In this document: positions 52,541 to 61,836 of the stretch, piece after piece
Layout of the letters: every line of letters begins with the position of its first letter
How positions within the stretch are numbered: position 1 is the first letter of the stretch
From: Pseudemcibacter sp038106445
GTDB lineage: Bacteria > Pseudomonadota > Alphaproteobacteria > Sphingomonadales > Emcibacteraceae
Direction of reading: 5' to 3'
NCBI GenBank assembly: GCA_038106445.1
Contig: JAYODU010000003.1
Span: 186,001-250,000 of the forward strand
DNA length: 64,000 nucleotides
Notes under the pieces: model-generated
Databases searched by the model: none
What the model was told of the DNA's origin: nothing
The model's input: only the letters and a program-made list of their open reading frames with translations
Made by a program: the position numbers and the translations under genes

Positions 52541-54181
52541 ATGGCTGCTAAAGACGTAAAATTTGGAACAGACGCCCGCTCACGAATTGTTGCTGGTGTT
52601 GATGTTCTGGCAAATGCTGTAAAAGTGACCCTCGGGCCAAAAGGCCGTAATGTGCTTTTACAAAAATCATTCGGTGCACCACGCATCACTAAAGACGGTG
52701 TATCCGTAGCAAAAGAAATCGAACTTAAAGATGTCTATGAAAATATGGGCGCGCAAATGGTTCGCGAAGTAGCTTCGCGTACTAACGATGTTGCCGGTGA
52801 CGGTACAACAACAGCTACCGTCCTTGCACAGGCAATCGTTCGTGAAGGTTTTAAAGCCGTTGCTGCAGGGATGAACCCGATGGATCTTCGTCGTGGTATT
52901 GATCTTGCGGTTAGCAAGGTTTCTGCAGAGCTTAAATCACGCTCAAGCGATATTGCAACCAGTGAAGAAGTAGCGCAGGTTGGCTCAATCTCTGCGAACG
53001 GCGAAAAAGAAATCGGTGAAATGATTGCCAACGCTATGGAAAAAGTTGGCAAAGAAGGTGTTATTACCGTGGAAGAGGCAAAGGGCCTTGAATCAGAACT
53101 TGATGTTGTTGAAGGTATGCAGTTTGACCGCGGTTATCTGTCACCGTATTTCATCACAAACGCTGAAAAGATGTCAGTGGAACTTGATAATCCATACATT
53201 CTTCTGCACGAAGCTAAGCTTTCAAACCTTCAATCAATGCTACCTGTTCTTGAAGCCGTAGCACAAAGCGGTCGTCCGCTTCTAATCATTGCAGAGGATG
53301 TGGAAGGTGAGGCACTGGCAGCACTTGTTGTGAACAAGCTTCGCGGCGGACTAAAAATTGCTGCGATTAAAGCACCTGGTTTTGGTGATCGCCGTAAAGC
53401 GATGCTTGAAGATATCGCTATCCTTACAGGTGGTCAGGTGATTTCAGAAGATCTGGGTATTAAGCTTGAAACAGTTACGCTTGATATGCTTGGTACTGCG
53501 AAAAGTGTTACCATCACAAAAGAAAATACTGTTTTAGTTGACGGTTCTGGATCAAAAGAAAACATCCAGGCACGTTGTGCACAGATCCGCACTCAAATAG
53601 AAGCGACTTCTTCTGATTATGACCGTGAAAAACTTCAGGAACGTCTGGCAAAACTTTCCGGCGGTGTTGCGGTTATCAAGGTTGGCGGTGCCACTGAAAT
53701 CGAAGTTAAGGAAAGAAAAGACCGTGTTGATGATGCACTTCATGCAACACGCGCAGCCGTTGAAGAAGGGATCGTCCCTGGTGGTGGTGCTGCACTTCTA
53801 TATGCTACACGCGTGCTGGATGGCGTAGAAGGTGACAATGCCGACCAGACAGTAGGTGTTGGTATTGTGCGTCGTGCACTTGAAGCACCGGCACGTCAGA
53901 TTGCTGAAAACGCAGGTGCCGACGGAGCGGTTATCGCTGGTAAAATGAAAGAAAGTAAAGACACCAATTTTGGCTTTGATGCGCAAGGCGGCGAGTATAA
54001 AGATCTTGTTGCTGCAGGTATCATCGATCCGACTAAAGTTGTGCGTACTGCGCTTGAAGATGCTGCATCAGTTGCTGGACTGTTGATTACAACAGAAGCA
54101 ATGGTTGCCGAAATTCCTGAAGACAAGGGTGCTCCTGCAATGCCTGATATGGGCGGCATGGGTGGTATGGGTGGTTTCTAA
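52541..54181 (+). CDS. groEL: Chaperonin GroEL
   Basis: A 546-residue 60-kDa chaperonin. The ATP-binding motif 'VAGDGTTTATVLAQAI' (about residue 86), 'GPKGRNVLLQKSFGAPRITK' and the C-terminal Gly-Gly-Met repeat ('GGMGGMGGMGGF' type) are present. It folds cytoplasmic proteins with GroES. It ends at a strong terminator. Confidence 0.98.
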   Translation: MAAKDVKFGTDARSRIVAGVDVLANAVKVTLGPKGRNVLLQKSFGAPRITKDGVSVAKEIELKDVYENMGAQMVREVASRTNDVAGDGTTTATVLAQAIVREGFKAVAAGMNPMDLRRGIDLAVSKVSAELKSRSSDIATSEEVAQVGSISANGEKEIGEMIANAMEKVGKEGVITVEEAKGLESELDVVEGMQFDRGYLSPYFITNAEKMSVELDNPYILLHEAKLSNLQSMLPVLEAVAQSGRPLLIIAEDVEGEALAALVVNKLRGGLKIAAIKAPGFGDRRKAMLEDIAILTGGQVISEDLGIKLETVTLDMLGTAKSVTITKENTVLVDGSGSKENIQARCAQIRTQIEATSSDYDREKLQERLAKLSGGVAVIKVGGATEIEVKERKDRVDDALHATRAAVEEGIVPGGGAALLYATRVLDGVEGDNADQTVGVGIVRRALEAPARQIAENAGADGAVIAGKMKESKDTNFGFDAQGGEYKDLVAAGIIDPTKVVRTALEDAASVAGLLITTEAMVAEIPEDKGAPAMPDMGGMGGMGGF

Positions 54182-54230
54182 ACCCCCATATAATTCAGTT
54201 CTTTACAAGAAATAATTAATGCATTATATG

Positions 54231-54258
54231 AAGGTCGGAGCATTGCTCCGGCCTTTTT
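54231..54258 (+). terminator. groEL terminator
   Basis: AAGGTCGGAGC-ATT-GCTCCGGCCTTTTT, a stable hairpin with a T-run 50 bp after the groEL stop. Confidence 0.88.
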
Positions 54259-54375
54259 ACATTGCAACACTTAAAAGTTGCCATAATTTGGATTTAATTA
54301 ATTTGTAAATATTATGAGGTATAAAAAGTTTATCGCGATTCTTATTTGAACGTATCAAAACTTGAGTATTGTATT

Positions 54376-54537
54376 ATGAAAAAATGTACCGACATAACAA
54401 GCATTGATTTTTATCTTCAGGGCATGGGCCGCTCAAAGAAGAAAGCAATCCTTTCTGACGAGTTAAACAGGAAAACGAATTTTAAAATTCTTGTTAAAGA
54501 TGATGTAAAGAATAGCTTGTATCTTATTGATGCATAA
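54376..54537 (+). CDS. Possible small hypothetical protein
   Basis: 53 codons from ATG 54376 ('MKKCTDITSIDFYLQGMGRS' onward), ending six bases before the stop of the convergent DUF815 gene. There is no clear ribosome site and no recognised family. Amino-acid composition looks protein-like but support is weak. Confidence 0.3.
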   Translation: MKKCTDITSIDFYLQGMGRSKKKAILSDELNRKTNFKILVKDDVKNSLYLIDA

Positions 54538-54542
54538 AGATT

Positions 54543-55394
54543 TTAAGAATTAATACTAATTCCCATTCTACCTGCCAGATCCTGCATATATTGATATGCT
54601 ACGCGTCCTGAACGTGCGCCACGTGTACGTGACCATGTTAACGCTTCCGCATGAATTTTGGAACGGTCCGCTGAAATTCCATAATGATCCATATAGCCAT
54701 CTATCATTTCCAGATATTCCTGTTGGCTACATCCATGAAATCCGAGCCAAAGCCCGAATCTGTCAGAGAGGGATACTTTTTCTTCTGTGGCTTCAGATGG
54801 GTTGATTGCGGTTGACCTTTCATTTTCCATCATATCCCGTGGCATTAAGTGACGACGGTTGGAAGTCGCATAAAAAAGGACATTTTCCGGCCGTCCCTCA
54901 AGCCCCCCTTCAAGAACGGCTTTTAGGGATTTATATGCACCATCATCATGATCAAAAGAAAGGTCATCACAAAATAGGATACATCGGCGATCAGATTTTT
55001 TGATAATATCCAGTAATCTTGGAAGGCTTGGAATATCTTCGCGGTGAATTTCAATCAGTACGATATTTTTTATGACGGCATGGATTGCTTTTACAAGTGA
55101 ACTTTTACCCATACCACGCGCCCCCCAGAGAAGGGCGTTATTCGCAGAAAACCCGTTAGCAAATTGCTTTGTATTTTCAAGAAGAATATCGCGCACATGA
55201 TCAATCCCTTTTAGGAGATCAAGATCAACATGATTAACCCGATCAACAGCTGTAAGCCCGTCAGGGTTAATATGCCAGACAAATGCGTCCGCCCCTTCAA
55301 GTTTAGGAGTATGCCCTTTTACCGGTGCCAACCTGTCCAGAGCATCCGCAATTCTGCTTAATGTTTTATCATCAATATCAGGCATATGGTTCAT
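54543..55394 (-). CDS. DUF815 family AAA-type ATPase
   Basis: A 283-residue ATPase. Walker A is 'LLWGARGMGKSSLVKAI' (about residues 88-104), Walker B 'RRCILFCDDLSFD' and the sensor 'VLFYATSNRRHLMPRDM'. The family (DUF815) usually lies next to yajC-secDF in alphaproteobacteria, as here, but has no settled function. It is divergent from yajC. Confidence 0.85.
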   Translation of the reverse strand: MNHMPDIDDKTLSRIADALDRLAPVKGHTPKLEGADAFVWHINPDGLTAVDRVNHVDLDLLKGIDHVRDILLENTKQFANGFSANNALLWGARGMGKSSLVKAIHAVIKNIVLIEIHREDIPSLPRLLDIIKKSDRRCILFCDDLSFDHDDGAYKSLKAVLEGGLEGRPENVLFYATSNRRHLMPRDMMENERSTAINPSEATEEKVSLSDRFGLWLGFHGCSQQEYLEMIDGYMDHYGISADRSKIHAEALTWSRTRGARSGRVAYQYMQDLAGRMGISINS

Positions 55395-55489
55395 ATTCCT
55401 TAAAATTAACAGCTTTATCCTTGTTTTTAACGTGCCATACGCTTATATCCAATAGATTAAATTAAATAAAAAATTCTAGGAACTGAAAA

Positions 55490-55822
55490 ATGTTTATTTC
55501 CGAAGCGTATGCACAAACAGCAGGTGCTGCTCCTAACATGTTTGAATCCCTGTTGCCTTTCATTCTGATTTTTATCGTATTTTACTTTTTGCTGATCCGT
55601 CCTCAACAAAAACGGGCGAAAGAGCATAAAGCAATGGTTGAAGGGTTGAAACGTGGTGACAAAGTTATTACATCAGGTGGAATTATCGGCAAGGTGAGCA
55701 AAGTTATTAACGACAGCGAAGTAGAAGTCGAAATCGCACGAGATGTAAAAGTAAGGGTTATACGTTCAACAATTTCGCAGGTAATGGATAAAACAGAACC
55801 TGCAAATGACGATAAGAAATAA
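55490..55822 (+). CDS. yajC: Sec translocase accessory protein YajC
   Basis: 110 residues with one N-terminal membrane helix ('LLPFILIFIVFYFLLIRPQQ') and the cytoplasmic motif 'KAMVEGLKRGDKVITSGGII'. It is part of the SecDF-YajC complex and is the first gene of the operon with secD (52 bp gap) and secF. Confidence 0.95.
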   Translation: MFISEAYAQTAGAAPNMFESLLPFILIFIVFYFLLIRPQQKRAKEHKAMVEGLKRGDKVITSGGIIGKVSKVINDSEVEVEIARDVKVRVIRSTISQVMDKTEPANDDKK

Positions 55823-55874
55823 GTCGAATTCAGGTGGTTGGTAAAGCTAGCCATTTAATATACGGATAGTAAAA

Positions 55875-57491
55875 ATGCTCGATTTTCCACGCTGGAAAGT
55901 TATTTTGGTCTCGTTAACAGCCTTTATTGGCGTGTTGCTCTCTGTGCCAAATTTCCTTACCGATGAACAAATTGAAAGTTTGCCCGGATTTATGCCAAGC
56001 AAGCAGGTAACACTTGGGCTTGATCTTCAGGGTGGGGCGCATTTTCTGCTTGAAGTCGATACAGAAGAAACTATTCATAACATGCTTCTTAACAAGGGGC
56101 AGGCGATCCGTGATAATCTGAGTGATGAAAATATTCTTCACCGTTATAATGTGACCGACGATGGCCTGGTTATAAGACTAACAAATCCCGAAGACCGTGA
56201 GAGGGCGATTGAGGTTATTTCCGATCTGGTGGTCCAGGTTGGTGCCAGCATAACAGATGTTGGTACCGATGATATTATAATCGAAGGCGGTAGCGGTGCT
56301 GTGATCAATATTTCGCTTTCGGAAGCAGCGGTAATAGCACGGAAAACACAATCGGTTCAACAATCGATCGAAGTATTACGCCGCAGGCTTGACGAAACAG
56401 GCACAAGGGAACTTACAATACAGCAAAATGGTGAAGATCGGATTTTGCTGCAAATTCCCGGACTGGAAAGTACAGAGGAAATTAAATTTGCACTTTCACA
56501 AACAGCGGCCATGAACTTTCACTTGACCAATTTGTCGGTCACGCCGGATGATCTGATAAGAGACCGTATGCCACCGCGTACAACCAGATATCCATCGATC
56601 GAAAAGGATCCTCAGACAGGAGAGCCACTTTTTTATTACGCTATTCGTGATGAAGTGATGGTGGCAGGCGAAGATCTTTCAAATGCAACATATTCCACAG
56701 ACGAAAATAATCAACCGGCCGTAAGTATTACTTTTAATACCCGCGGCGCCAAAGATTTTGCAGATGCTACCCGTGCCAATGTTGGTAAGCCATTTGCGAT
56801 TGTTCTAGATGGGGAAGTTATTAGCGCACCGCGGATAAACACGGCAATTCTTGGCGGGTCAGCGATCATTACCGGAAGTTTCACCGTACAGGAAGCAAAT
56901 GATCTGGCGCTGTTGCTTCGGGCCGGGGCATTACCGGCACCCCTTGATATTGAAGAAGAAAGAACAGTTGGTCCTGACCTTGGTGCGGACAGCGTAGCCG
57001 CGGGGCAGGTTGCCGCACTTATCGGACTTGCTGCGGTGATGATTTTTATTATTTTGACTTACGGCTTTTTCGGAATGATTGCCAATGTTGCTCTTGGTAT
57101 CAACATTTTTATGATTTTTGGTATTTTGTCTACGTTCGGCGCAACGTTAACGTTACCTGGTATTGCTGGTATCGTGCTTACAGTTGGTATGGCCGTTGAT
57201 GCCAACGTGCTGATATTTGAACGTATACGTGAAGAGATGGCGCGCGGGAAAAAAGTGCTTTCTGCCATTGATGAAGGATACAGCCGGGCATTTGGCACTA
57301 TTATGGATGCCAACGTCACAACGCTGATTGCAGCACTTATTCTGTTCCAGTTCGGATCAGGCCCAATTAAGGGATTCGCGGTTACCTTGGCTGCAGGTAT
57401 TTTTACATCAGTATTTACTGCTGTAAGTTTATCACGACTTCTAATAGTTAAGTGGGTTAGGAAGAAAAAGCCCCAAACGTTAGAGCTTTAA
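55875..57491 (+). CDS. secD: Protein translocase subunit SecD
   Basis: A 538-residue subunit with one N-terminal helix, the large periplasmic region starting with 'VTLGLDLQGGAHFLLEVD', and the C-terminal five-helix RND-like part with 'AGIVLTVGMAVDANVLIFER' (proton path Asp) and 'DANVTTLIAALILFQFGSG'. It helps complete protein export using the proton gradient, with SecF. Confidence 0.97.
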   Translation: MLDFPRWKVILVSLTAFIGVLLSVPNFLTDEQIESLPGFMPSKQVTLGLDLQGGAHFLLEVDTEETIHNMLLNKGQAIRDNLSDENILHRYNVTDDGLVIRLTNPEDRERAIEVISDLVVQVGASITDVGTDDIIIEGGSGAVINISLSEAAVIARKTQSVQQSIEVLRRRLDETGTRELTIQQNGEDRILLQIPGLESTEEIKFALSQTAAMNFHLTNLSVTPDDLIRDRMPPRTTRYPSIEKDPQTGEPLFYYAIRDEVMVAGEDLSNATYSTDENNQPAVSITFNTRGAKDFADATRANVGKPFAIVLDGEVISAPRINTAILGGSAIITGSFTVQEANDLALLLRAGALPAPLDIEEERTVGPDLGADSVAAGQVAALIGLAAVMIFIILTYGFFGMIANVALGINIFMIFGILSTFGATLTLPGIAGIVLTVGMAVDANVLIFERIREEMARGKKVLSAIDEGYSRAFGTIMDANVTTLIAALILFQFGSGPIKGFAVTLAAGIFTSVFTAVSLSRLLIVKWVRKKKPQTLEL

Positions 57492-57502
57492 GGAAAAGAA
57501 TA

Positions 57503-58450
57503 ATGTTATTAAAACTGGTTCCGCAGGATACTCATATACAGTTTATCAAATACCGTCTGGCGGCCTATATATTCTCAGGACTAATGATCATTGGCTCAGG
57601 AGTACTTTATTTTACGGATGGTCTTAACTTCGGTATTGATTTTAAAGGTGGTTTTCTGATTGAAGCACATACCGAGCAAACTGCTGATCTAACGGAACTC
57701 AGGAGGCTTACAGGCGATCTTGGTCTGGGCGATGTCGCTTTGCAAACCTTTGGGCAGGATAACCAGATACTTATACGTATTGAATATCAGGAAGATAAAA
57801 GCCTGGAAGAGGTTGTCGAACTGGTACATTCAACCCTTGAAACGCAATATAGTGATACCGTGACCTTCCAGCGTACAGAGGCCGTGGGGGCGAAGGTTTC
57901 CGGTGAGCTGGTAGAAGCCGGTGTTATGTCGGTAGTGCTTGCGGTGGGAGCAGTGCTGTTTTACATCTGGATCCGGTTTGAATGGCAATTCGGGCTAGGA
58001 GCGGTGATTGCACTGGTGCATGACGTTTTGCTAACGATTGGCATGTTCTCCTTTACGCAACTTGAATTTAATCTTTCCATTATTGCGGCAATACTTACCA
58101 TTGTTGGTTACTCACTCAATGACACAGTGGTGGTTTATGACCGGATTAGGGAAAATTTGCGTAAATACCGTAAACGGGAACTGCCGGATCTCATTAATTT
58201 CAGCCTGAATGAAACTTTAAACAGAACAGTAATGACATCCTTTACAACGCTACTTGCATTGGTTGCATTGTTCTATTTTGGGGGAGAGGTTATTCACGGT
58301 TTTACGGCGGCAATGATATGGGGCATATTTGTTGGTACTTATTCATCAGTGTTCATTGCATCACCCGTGCTTCTCTGGTTTGAACTTCGTCGTGAACCGG
58401 AAGAAAAACCGGCAGAAGGAAAAGAAGTTATTCCGGAACAGTTCCGCTAA
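57503..58450 (+). CDS. secF: Protein translocase subunit SecF
   Basis: A 315-residue partner of SecD: 'GLNFGIDFKGGFLIEAHT' near the N-terminus and 'IVGYSLNDTVVVYDRIRENL' in the membrane domain. Six membrane segments. It begins 11 bp after secD; the following Mth938-like gene starts on its last codon. Confidence 0.97.
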   Translation: MLLKLVPQDTHIQFIKYRLAAYIFSGLMIIGSGVLYFTDGLNFGIDFKGGFLIEAHTEQTADLTELRRLTGDLGLGDVALQTFGQDNQILIRIEYQEDKSLEEVVELVHSTLETQYSDTVTFQRTEAVGAKVSGELVEAGVMSVVLAVGAVLFYIWIRFEWQFGLGAVIALVHDVLLTIGMFSFTQLEFNLSIIAAILTIVGYSLNDTVVVYDRIRENLRKYRKRELPDLINFSLNETLNRTVMTSFTTLLALVALFYFGGEVIHGFTAAMIWGIFVGTYSSVFIASPVLLWFELRREPEEKPAEGKEVIPEQFR

Positions 58451-58824
58451 TGGAATTTACTGAAATCAAGTCAAGTGAAGAAGCTTTCATTGCCGGGTAT
58501 GGCGATGGCGGTTTTCGTATGGGGGACGGGCGGTTTGAAGGTTCAATGTTGATAACACCCAATGGCTTTTATCCATGGGAAGTTAGTGACAAATCCGAAA
58601 TTTCCATTGAGAGTATCAAACGGATATTGGATGCACATGTGTATGTTGAAATTTTTATTATTGGAATGGGAACAAGTATGGCATTCCTGAAGCCGGAAAT
58701 TCGCAGTGTATTTTCAGAAAAAAATATTGCGGTTGAGGTTATGGATACTGGTGCTGCCGCCCGAACATATAATGTACTGCTTCAGGAAGGGCGTAAAGTT
58801 TCAGCCGCACTGATAGCGGTTTGA
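58450..58824 (+). CDS. Mth938-like domain protein
   Basis: 124 residues of the Mth938/NDUFAF3-like fold ('GDGGFRMGDGRFEGSMLITP', 'IFIIGMGTSMAFLKPEI', 'VMDTGAAARTYNVLLQEGR'). In mitochondria the relative NDUFAF3 is a complex I assembly factor. It overlaps the secF stop (TAATG). In related genomes a squalene/phytoene synthase-like (NDUFAF6-like) gene usually follows; here that gene is about 3 kb away at 61906. Confidence 0.82.
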   Translation: MEFTEIKSSEEAFIAGYGDGGFRMGDGRFEGSMLITPNGFYPWEVSDKSEISIESIKRILDAHVYVEIFIIGMGTSMAFLKPEIRSVFSEKNIAVEVMDTGAAARTYNVLLQEGRKVSAALIAV

Positions 58825-59202
58825 GATTTTCTGATTCTTGAGTGTAAAAATCATTTAATCATCAAACAAATCTTGCTTTTTTATCTCTTGCTAAAAGCTG
58901 AAATCCGCCCTTGTTAAATTATGCTTGAAATTAAAAATTTCACTGCTATTGTTCCGCCGCTTGCCCCTTGATTCTTTTCTGAGAAAACTTGTGGGTAGCG
59001 ACTAAAGAATTGATTTACAAAAAGTTTTATAAAAATTATTTGTCGCTTTTGGTTCTGCGTCAGTGAACCATGGAGTGCTGTATAAACACGCCTGCCCAAT
59101 TTGTGACGTAATGTCTCCATAAATGCGACGCAATGTTTTTATACATCTGATCTTCGAAAAAATTCATGGTTAATTTCTGGTTAAAAAGCAAGGTTAATTA
59201 AA
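58825..59202. other. 378-bp gap before the glycosyltransferase gene
   Basis: AT-rich, with no recognised RNA or repeat. A 68-codon minus-strand frame (58914-59120) has no ribosome site or family and is not called. Its right end carries the CtrA-like box described separately. Confidence 0.5.
59170..59184. promoter_or_regulatory. CtrA-like box upstream of the glycosyltransferase gene
   Basis: TTAA-N7-TTAA (TTAATTTCTGGTTAA), 18 bp before the start of the GT2 gene, with a further TTAATTAA just after it. This is the CtrA consensus form; regulation of surface polysaccharide by CtrA would fit, but is inference. Confidence 0.45.
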
Positions 59203-60672
59203 ATGAGCTTCTTGGATAAAGCAATACAAGTGAAAAGTGACACAGCTAAATTTCAGGATAATAGTATAGCTAAATCCATGCGCCGCGGCGCTGATCGGTT
59301 TTATTATCCATTATTGCTTGCTCTGGCAGTGACAGTCGCAATTATTGTCTATCGGCAGGTAACGGCACCTGTTCCTTATGTTGGTGGGTCACTTTTTGAA
59401 GCATGGCTATTATATGATATTTTTGGCTTATTATTGCTTGCTTTCGGGTTGCTGCTGCTTGTATGGCAGGTCAGTTTTGCACTGCTTTATAGGCCGTTTG
59501 CACCGCTGCCTATGGAGCAGCTTCCAACGCTTAGTGTCGTTATTCCGGCTTTTAACGAAGGTTCACAGGTACTGGATACTGTCCGTAGCATAATGAAAAG
59601 CGATTATCCCAAAGAACGCCTGCAGGTAATCTGTATTGATGATGGCTCGAAAGATGACACCTGGAGCTGGATTGAGGCAGCATACGAGGAATTTGACGGT
59701 GGCATCACCATCATAAAACAGCCGTATAACCAGGGTAAACGTGTAGCGCTAATGGCAGGTTTTGAAAAAGCAACCGGTGATGTCATTGTAACAATTGATT
59801 CTGATTCAGAAGTATTGCCGGATACGCTGGCAAATATGGCTAGCCCGTTTGTCCGTGATAAACGCGTGGGTTCTGTTGCCGGTCATGTGCGTGTACTCAA
59901 CCTTAATTCCGGTTTGATCCCTAAAATTCTTGAAGTTTCATTTACTTGTGCGTTTGACTTCATACGCGCGGGACAAAGTGTTTATGGTGGTGTTTTCTGT
60001 ACCCCTGGAGCTCTATCCGCTTACAGAAGGACAGCATTGATACCACTGCTTGCGGATTGGTCGAAACAGACCTTTATGGGCAAACCTGCCACGATCGGTG
60101 AAGACCGCGCCCTTACTAATCTTGTGTTGGCATCGGGCCATCGGGTTGTATATCAACGGGGTGCCGTCGTGCTAACCAAAGCACCGACCAATTTCCGCTC
60201 ACTAAGGCTTATGCTCACCCGCTGGGCAAGAAGCAACGTTCGTGAAAGCCTTGTGATGTTTAACTTCGTCTTCAGGGATTTCAGGAAGCAAGGCGAAGGT
60301 GCAAACTGGATACGATTATTCAGTATCATACAAATGATCCGGTTTACAGTTTTTGAAGCCCTTAAATTTGCCTTGGTGGTTGCGCTGCTAATGTATAGTT
60401 ATAAAGCCTTACTGGCCGTCATTCTTGCCTGTGTATTTGCATCCATTATTCCGAGCGTGGTTTATTACCTGCGCCACCGTACGGGATTTGGGTTTCGCTG
60501 GGCGCTTCCTTACAACCTCTATTGGATATTTTGCCTGTCATGGATCCCGGTATGGGGTATATTGACTGCAAGTAATTCCGGCTGGCTGACACGTACAACA
60601 CCACGTGATAAAAAACCACGTGGCCCGCGGATGCCTAATTTAATTACAGCATTTGCCCAAAGAATGAATTAG
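59203..60672 (+). CDS. Hyaluronan-synthase-like family 2 glycosyltransferase
   Basis: A 489-residue membrane glycosyltransferase with two N-terminal helices, a cytoplasmic GT2 domain ('LSVVIPAFNEGSQVLDTVRS', 'DDGSKDDT', DxD in 'VTIDSDSEVL', acceptor-site 'GEDRALTNLVLASG', and 'LTRWARSN' as the QxxRW-equivalent) and several C-terminal helices. This layout is that of processive synthases such as hyaluronan and NodC-type enzymes. It should make and perhaps extrude a simple polysaccharide. It is an isolated gene apart from the small gene that follows. Confidence 0.85.
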   Translation: MSFLDKAIQVKSDTAKFQDNSIAKSMRRGADRFYYPLLLALAVTVAIIVYRQVTAPVPYVGGSLFEAWLLYDIFGLLLLAFGLLLLVWQVSFALLYRPFAPLPMEQLPTLSVVIPAFNEGSQVLDTVRSIMKSDYPKERLQVICIDDGSKDDTWSWIEAAYEEFDGGITIIKQPYNQGKRVALMAGFEKATGDVIVTIDSDSEVLPDTLANMASPFVRDKRVGSVAGHVRVLNLNSGLIPKILEVSFTCAFDFIRAGQSVYGGVFCTPGALSAYRRTALIPLLADWSKQTFMGKPATIGEDRALTNLVLASGHRVVYQRGAVVLTKAPTNFRSLRLMLTRWARSNVRESLVMFNFVFRDFRKQGEGANWIRLFSIIQMIRFTVFEALKFALVVALLMYSYKALLAVILACVFASIIPSVVYYLRHRTGFGFRWALPYNLYWIFCLSWIPVWGILTASNSGWLTRTTPRDKKPRGPRMPNLITAFAQRMN

Positions 60673-60716
60673 GTATTCAACAAGGAAAATATTGTGATAC
60701 TTACAAGGGCGTTTTA

Positions 60717-61058
60717 ATGGTTCCGGTCAGTTTCACGATCGGGTTTGATTATGATGATGATGCTCAAAAAGCATGTAGTTTTTTGAAGGATAGAATTCAG
60801 AAGGTTGAAAATGTGCTCCCCGATCCCCCCTGTATTGCCAGCATTTCAGGTTTTACCCCGGCATTTGTGGAACTTAAATTATATTACTGGATTGATACAT
60901 TTAATAAGAAGGTGGACTACTGGCACGTGAAAAGCGCAGTTATGGATGAATGCAGGTTAGCGCTGAAAGAAAACGGTTACACATTCAGCTCGAACGTTGA
61001 GACGGCAAACACACTTAAAGTGAGCAATCCAGTAGAGGTTATCAATACCAAAAAATAA
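60717..61058 (+). CDS. Stand-alone MscS C-terminal-like domain protein
   Basis: 113 residues resembling the cytoplasmic C-terminal domain of MscS channels: 'PVSFTIGFDYDDDAQKACSF', 'VLPDPPCIASISGFTPAFVE' and 'DYWHVKSAVMDECRLALKEN'. No channel domain is encoded upstream. It could be a truncated channel gene or an independent small protein; a ribosome site is not strong. It follows the GT2 gene by 44 bp. Confidence 0.65.
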   Translation: MVPVSFTIGFDYDDDAQKACSFLKDRIQKVENVLPDPPCIASISGFTPAFVELKLYYWIDTFNKKVDYWHVKSAVMDECRLALKENGYTFSSNVETANTLKVSNPVEVINTKK

Positions 61059-61087
61059 AAAAGCCGGGTTTTTGCGCCCGGCTTTTA
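61057..61087. terminator. Bidirectional rho-independent terminator
   Basis: AAAAGCCGGG and CCCGGCTTTT stem with a short loop directly after the MscS-C-like gene, between it and the convergent PuuD-like gene. Confidence 0.88.
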
Positions 61088-61112
61088 TAAATTTTATCTG
61101 GTTTCAATTCAT

Positions 61113-61589
61113 TTAAATGATCGGATTCTGAGCCGAAATCATTGATGCAAGCATTGGAATTGAAAGCATTGTGTTTGTGCGGGAAAAAAGCATTGCTTTT
61201 CTTGCAGAGGCTGGCTTTGCATCTGCTGCTGCTTCCACGATACCAAGGGCTATTTTCTGATTAGGCCAGATAACAAACCACACGTTAAAAGCCATGATCA
61301 GGCCAAGCCACATACCAAAACCGATATTGGGTTGTTCCAGCATTAGTGCTTCTACCAGATATCCGTTTCTCCAGGCCAGAGCCAGACCAAAAAGAACCGT
61401 GAAGAAAGCGCTCCAGCGAAACCAGAATAAGGCTTCCGGTGCGATTACTTTACCGATAGCAGGTTTTTGCTCATCAGGAATTTTTGGCATGCTAGGAATT
61501 TGTACGAAATTAAAATACCAAAGCAGTCCGATCCACATAATGCCGCTGATTACATGAAGATAACGGATTAAAAATAGTTCCATTTCCAT
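61113..61589 (-). CDS. PuuD-like membrane protein (short urate-hydroxylase-type)
   Basis: 158 residues with four hydrophobic segments and the family motifs 'LHVISGIMWIGLLWYFNFVQ', 'EALFWFRWSAFFTVLFGLAL' and 'NVWFVIWPNQKIALG'. These match the membrane domain of PuuD; full PuuD proteins carry in addition a cytochrome c part, absent here. His11 and other conserved His could bind haem. The ribosome site GCGGAGG lies at the end of the upstream small gene. No purine genes are near, so the urate role is uncertain. Confidence 0.72.
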   Translation of the reverse strand: MEMELFLIRYLHVISGIMWIGLLWYFNFVQIPSMPKIPDEQKPAIGKVIAPEALFWFRWSAFFTVLFGLALAWRNGYLVEALMLEQPNIGFGMWLGLIMAFNVWFVIWPNQKIALGIVEAAADAKPASARKAMLFSRTNTMLSIPMLASMISAQNPII

Positions 61590-61605
61590 AATTTATTTCC
61601 TCCGC

Positions 61606-61752
61606 TTACATGTTGTTCATCATGTCAGAAACGGCCCGTTCCGGCGCGCTTATCTGACTGTCATAAATGGCTTCTGTGGCGATTATCATAATCACGGTAA
61701 GCACGATACCCGCGACAATGGTAAGTGGTAGTGATTCTAAAATTTTACCCAT
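61606..61752 (-). CDS. 48-residue membrane peptide upstream of the PuuD-like gene
   Basis: From ATG 61752 (ribosome site GAGAGGG) to TAA 61606: a single hydrophobic helix ('PLTIVAGIVLTVIMIIATEA') with a short soluble tail ending 'SDMMNNM'. Its stop lies 17 bp before the PuuD-like ATG, and that gene's ribosome site directly follows it, so the two are cotranscribed. It could be a small subunit of the PuuD-like complex. Confidence 0.6.
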   Translation of the reverse strand: MGKILESLPLTIVAGIVLTVIMIIATEAIYDSQISAPERAVSDMMNNM

Positions 61753-61836
61753 TAAATTACCCTCTCAAAAAAGTTATATGTTATGCGTCCCTGTTTGTTA
61801 GGATCACTTGATCGTTTCGTTAGAACGGGTGTAAAT

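Noticed and set aside
58914..59120. 68-codon minus-strand frame in the gap before the glycosyltransferase
   Set aside because: No ribosome site, no family and no operon context; more likely chance in AT-rich DNA.
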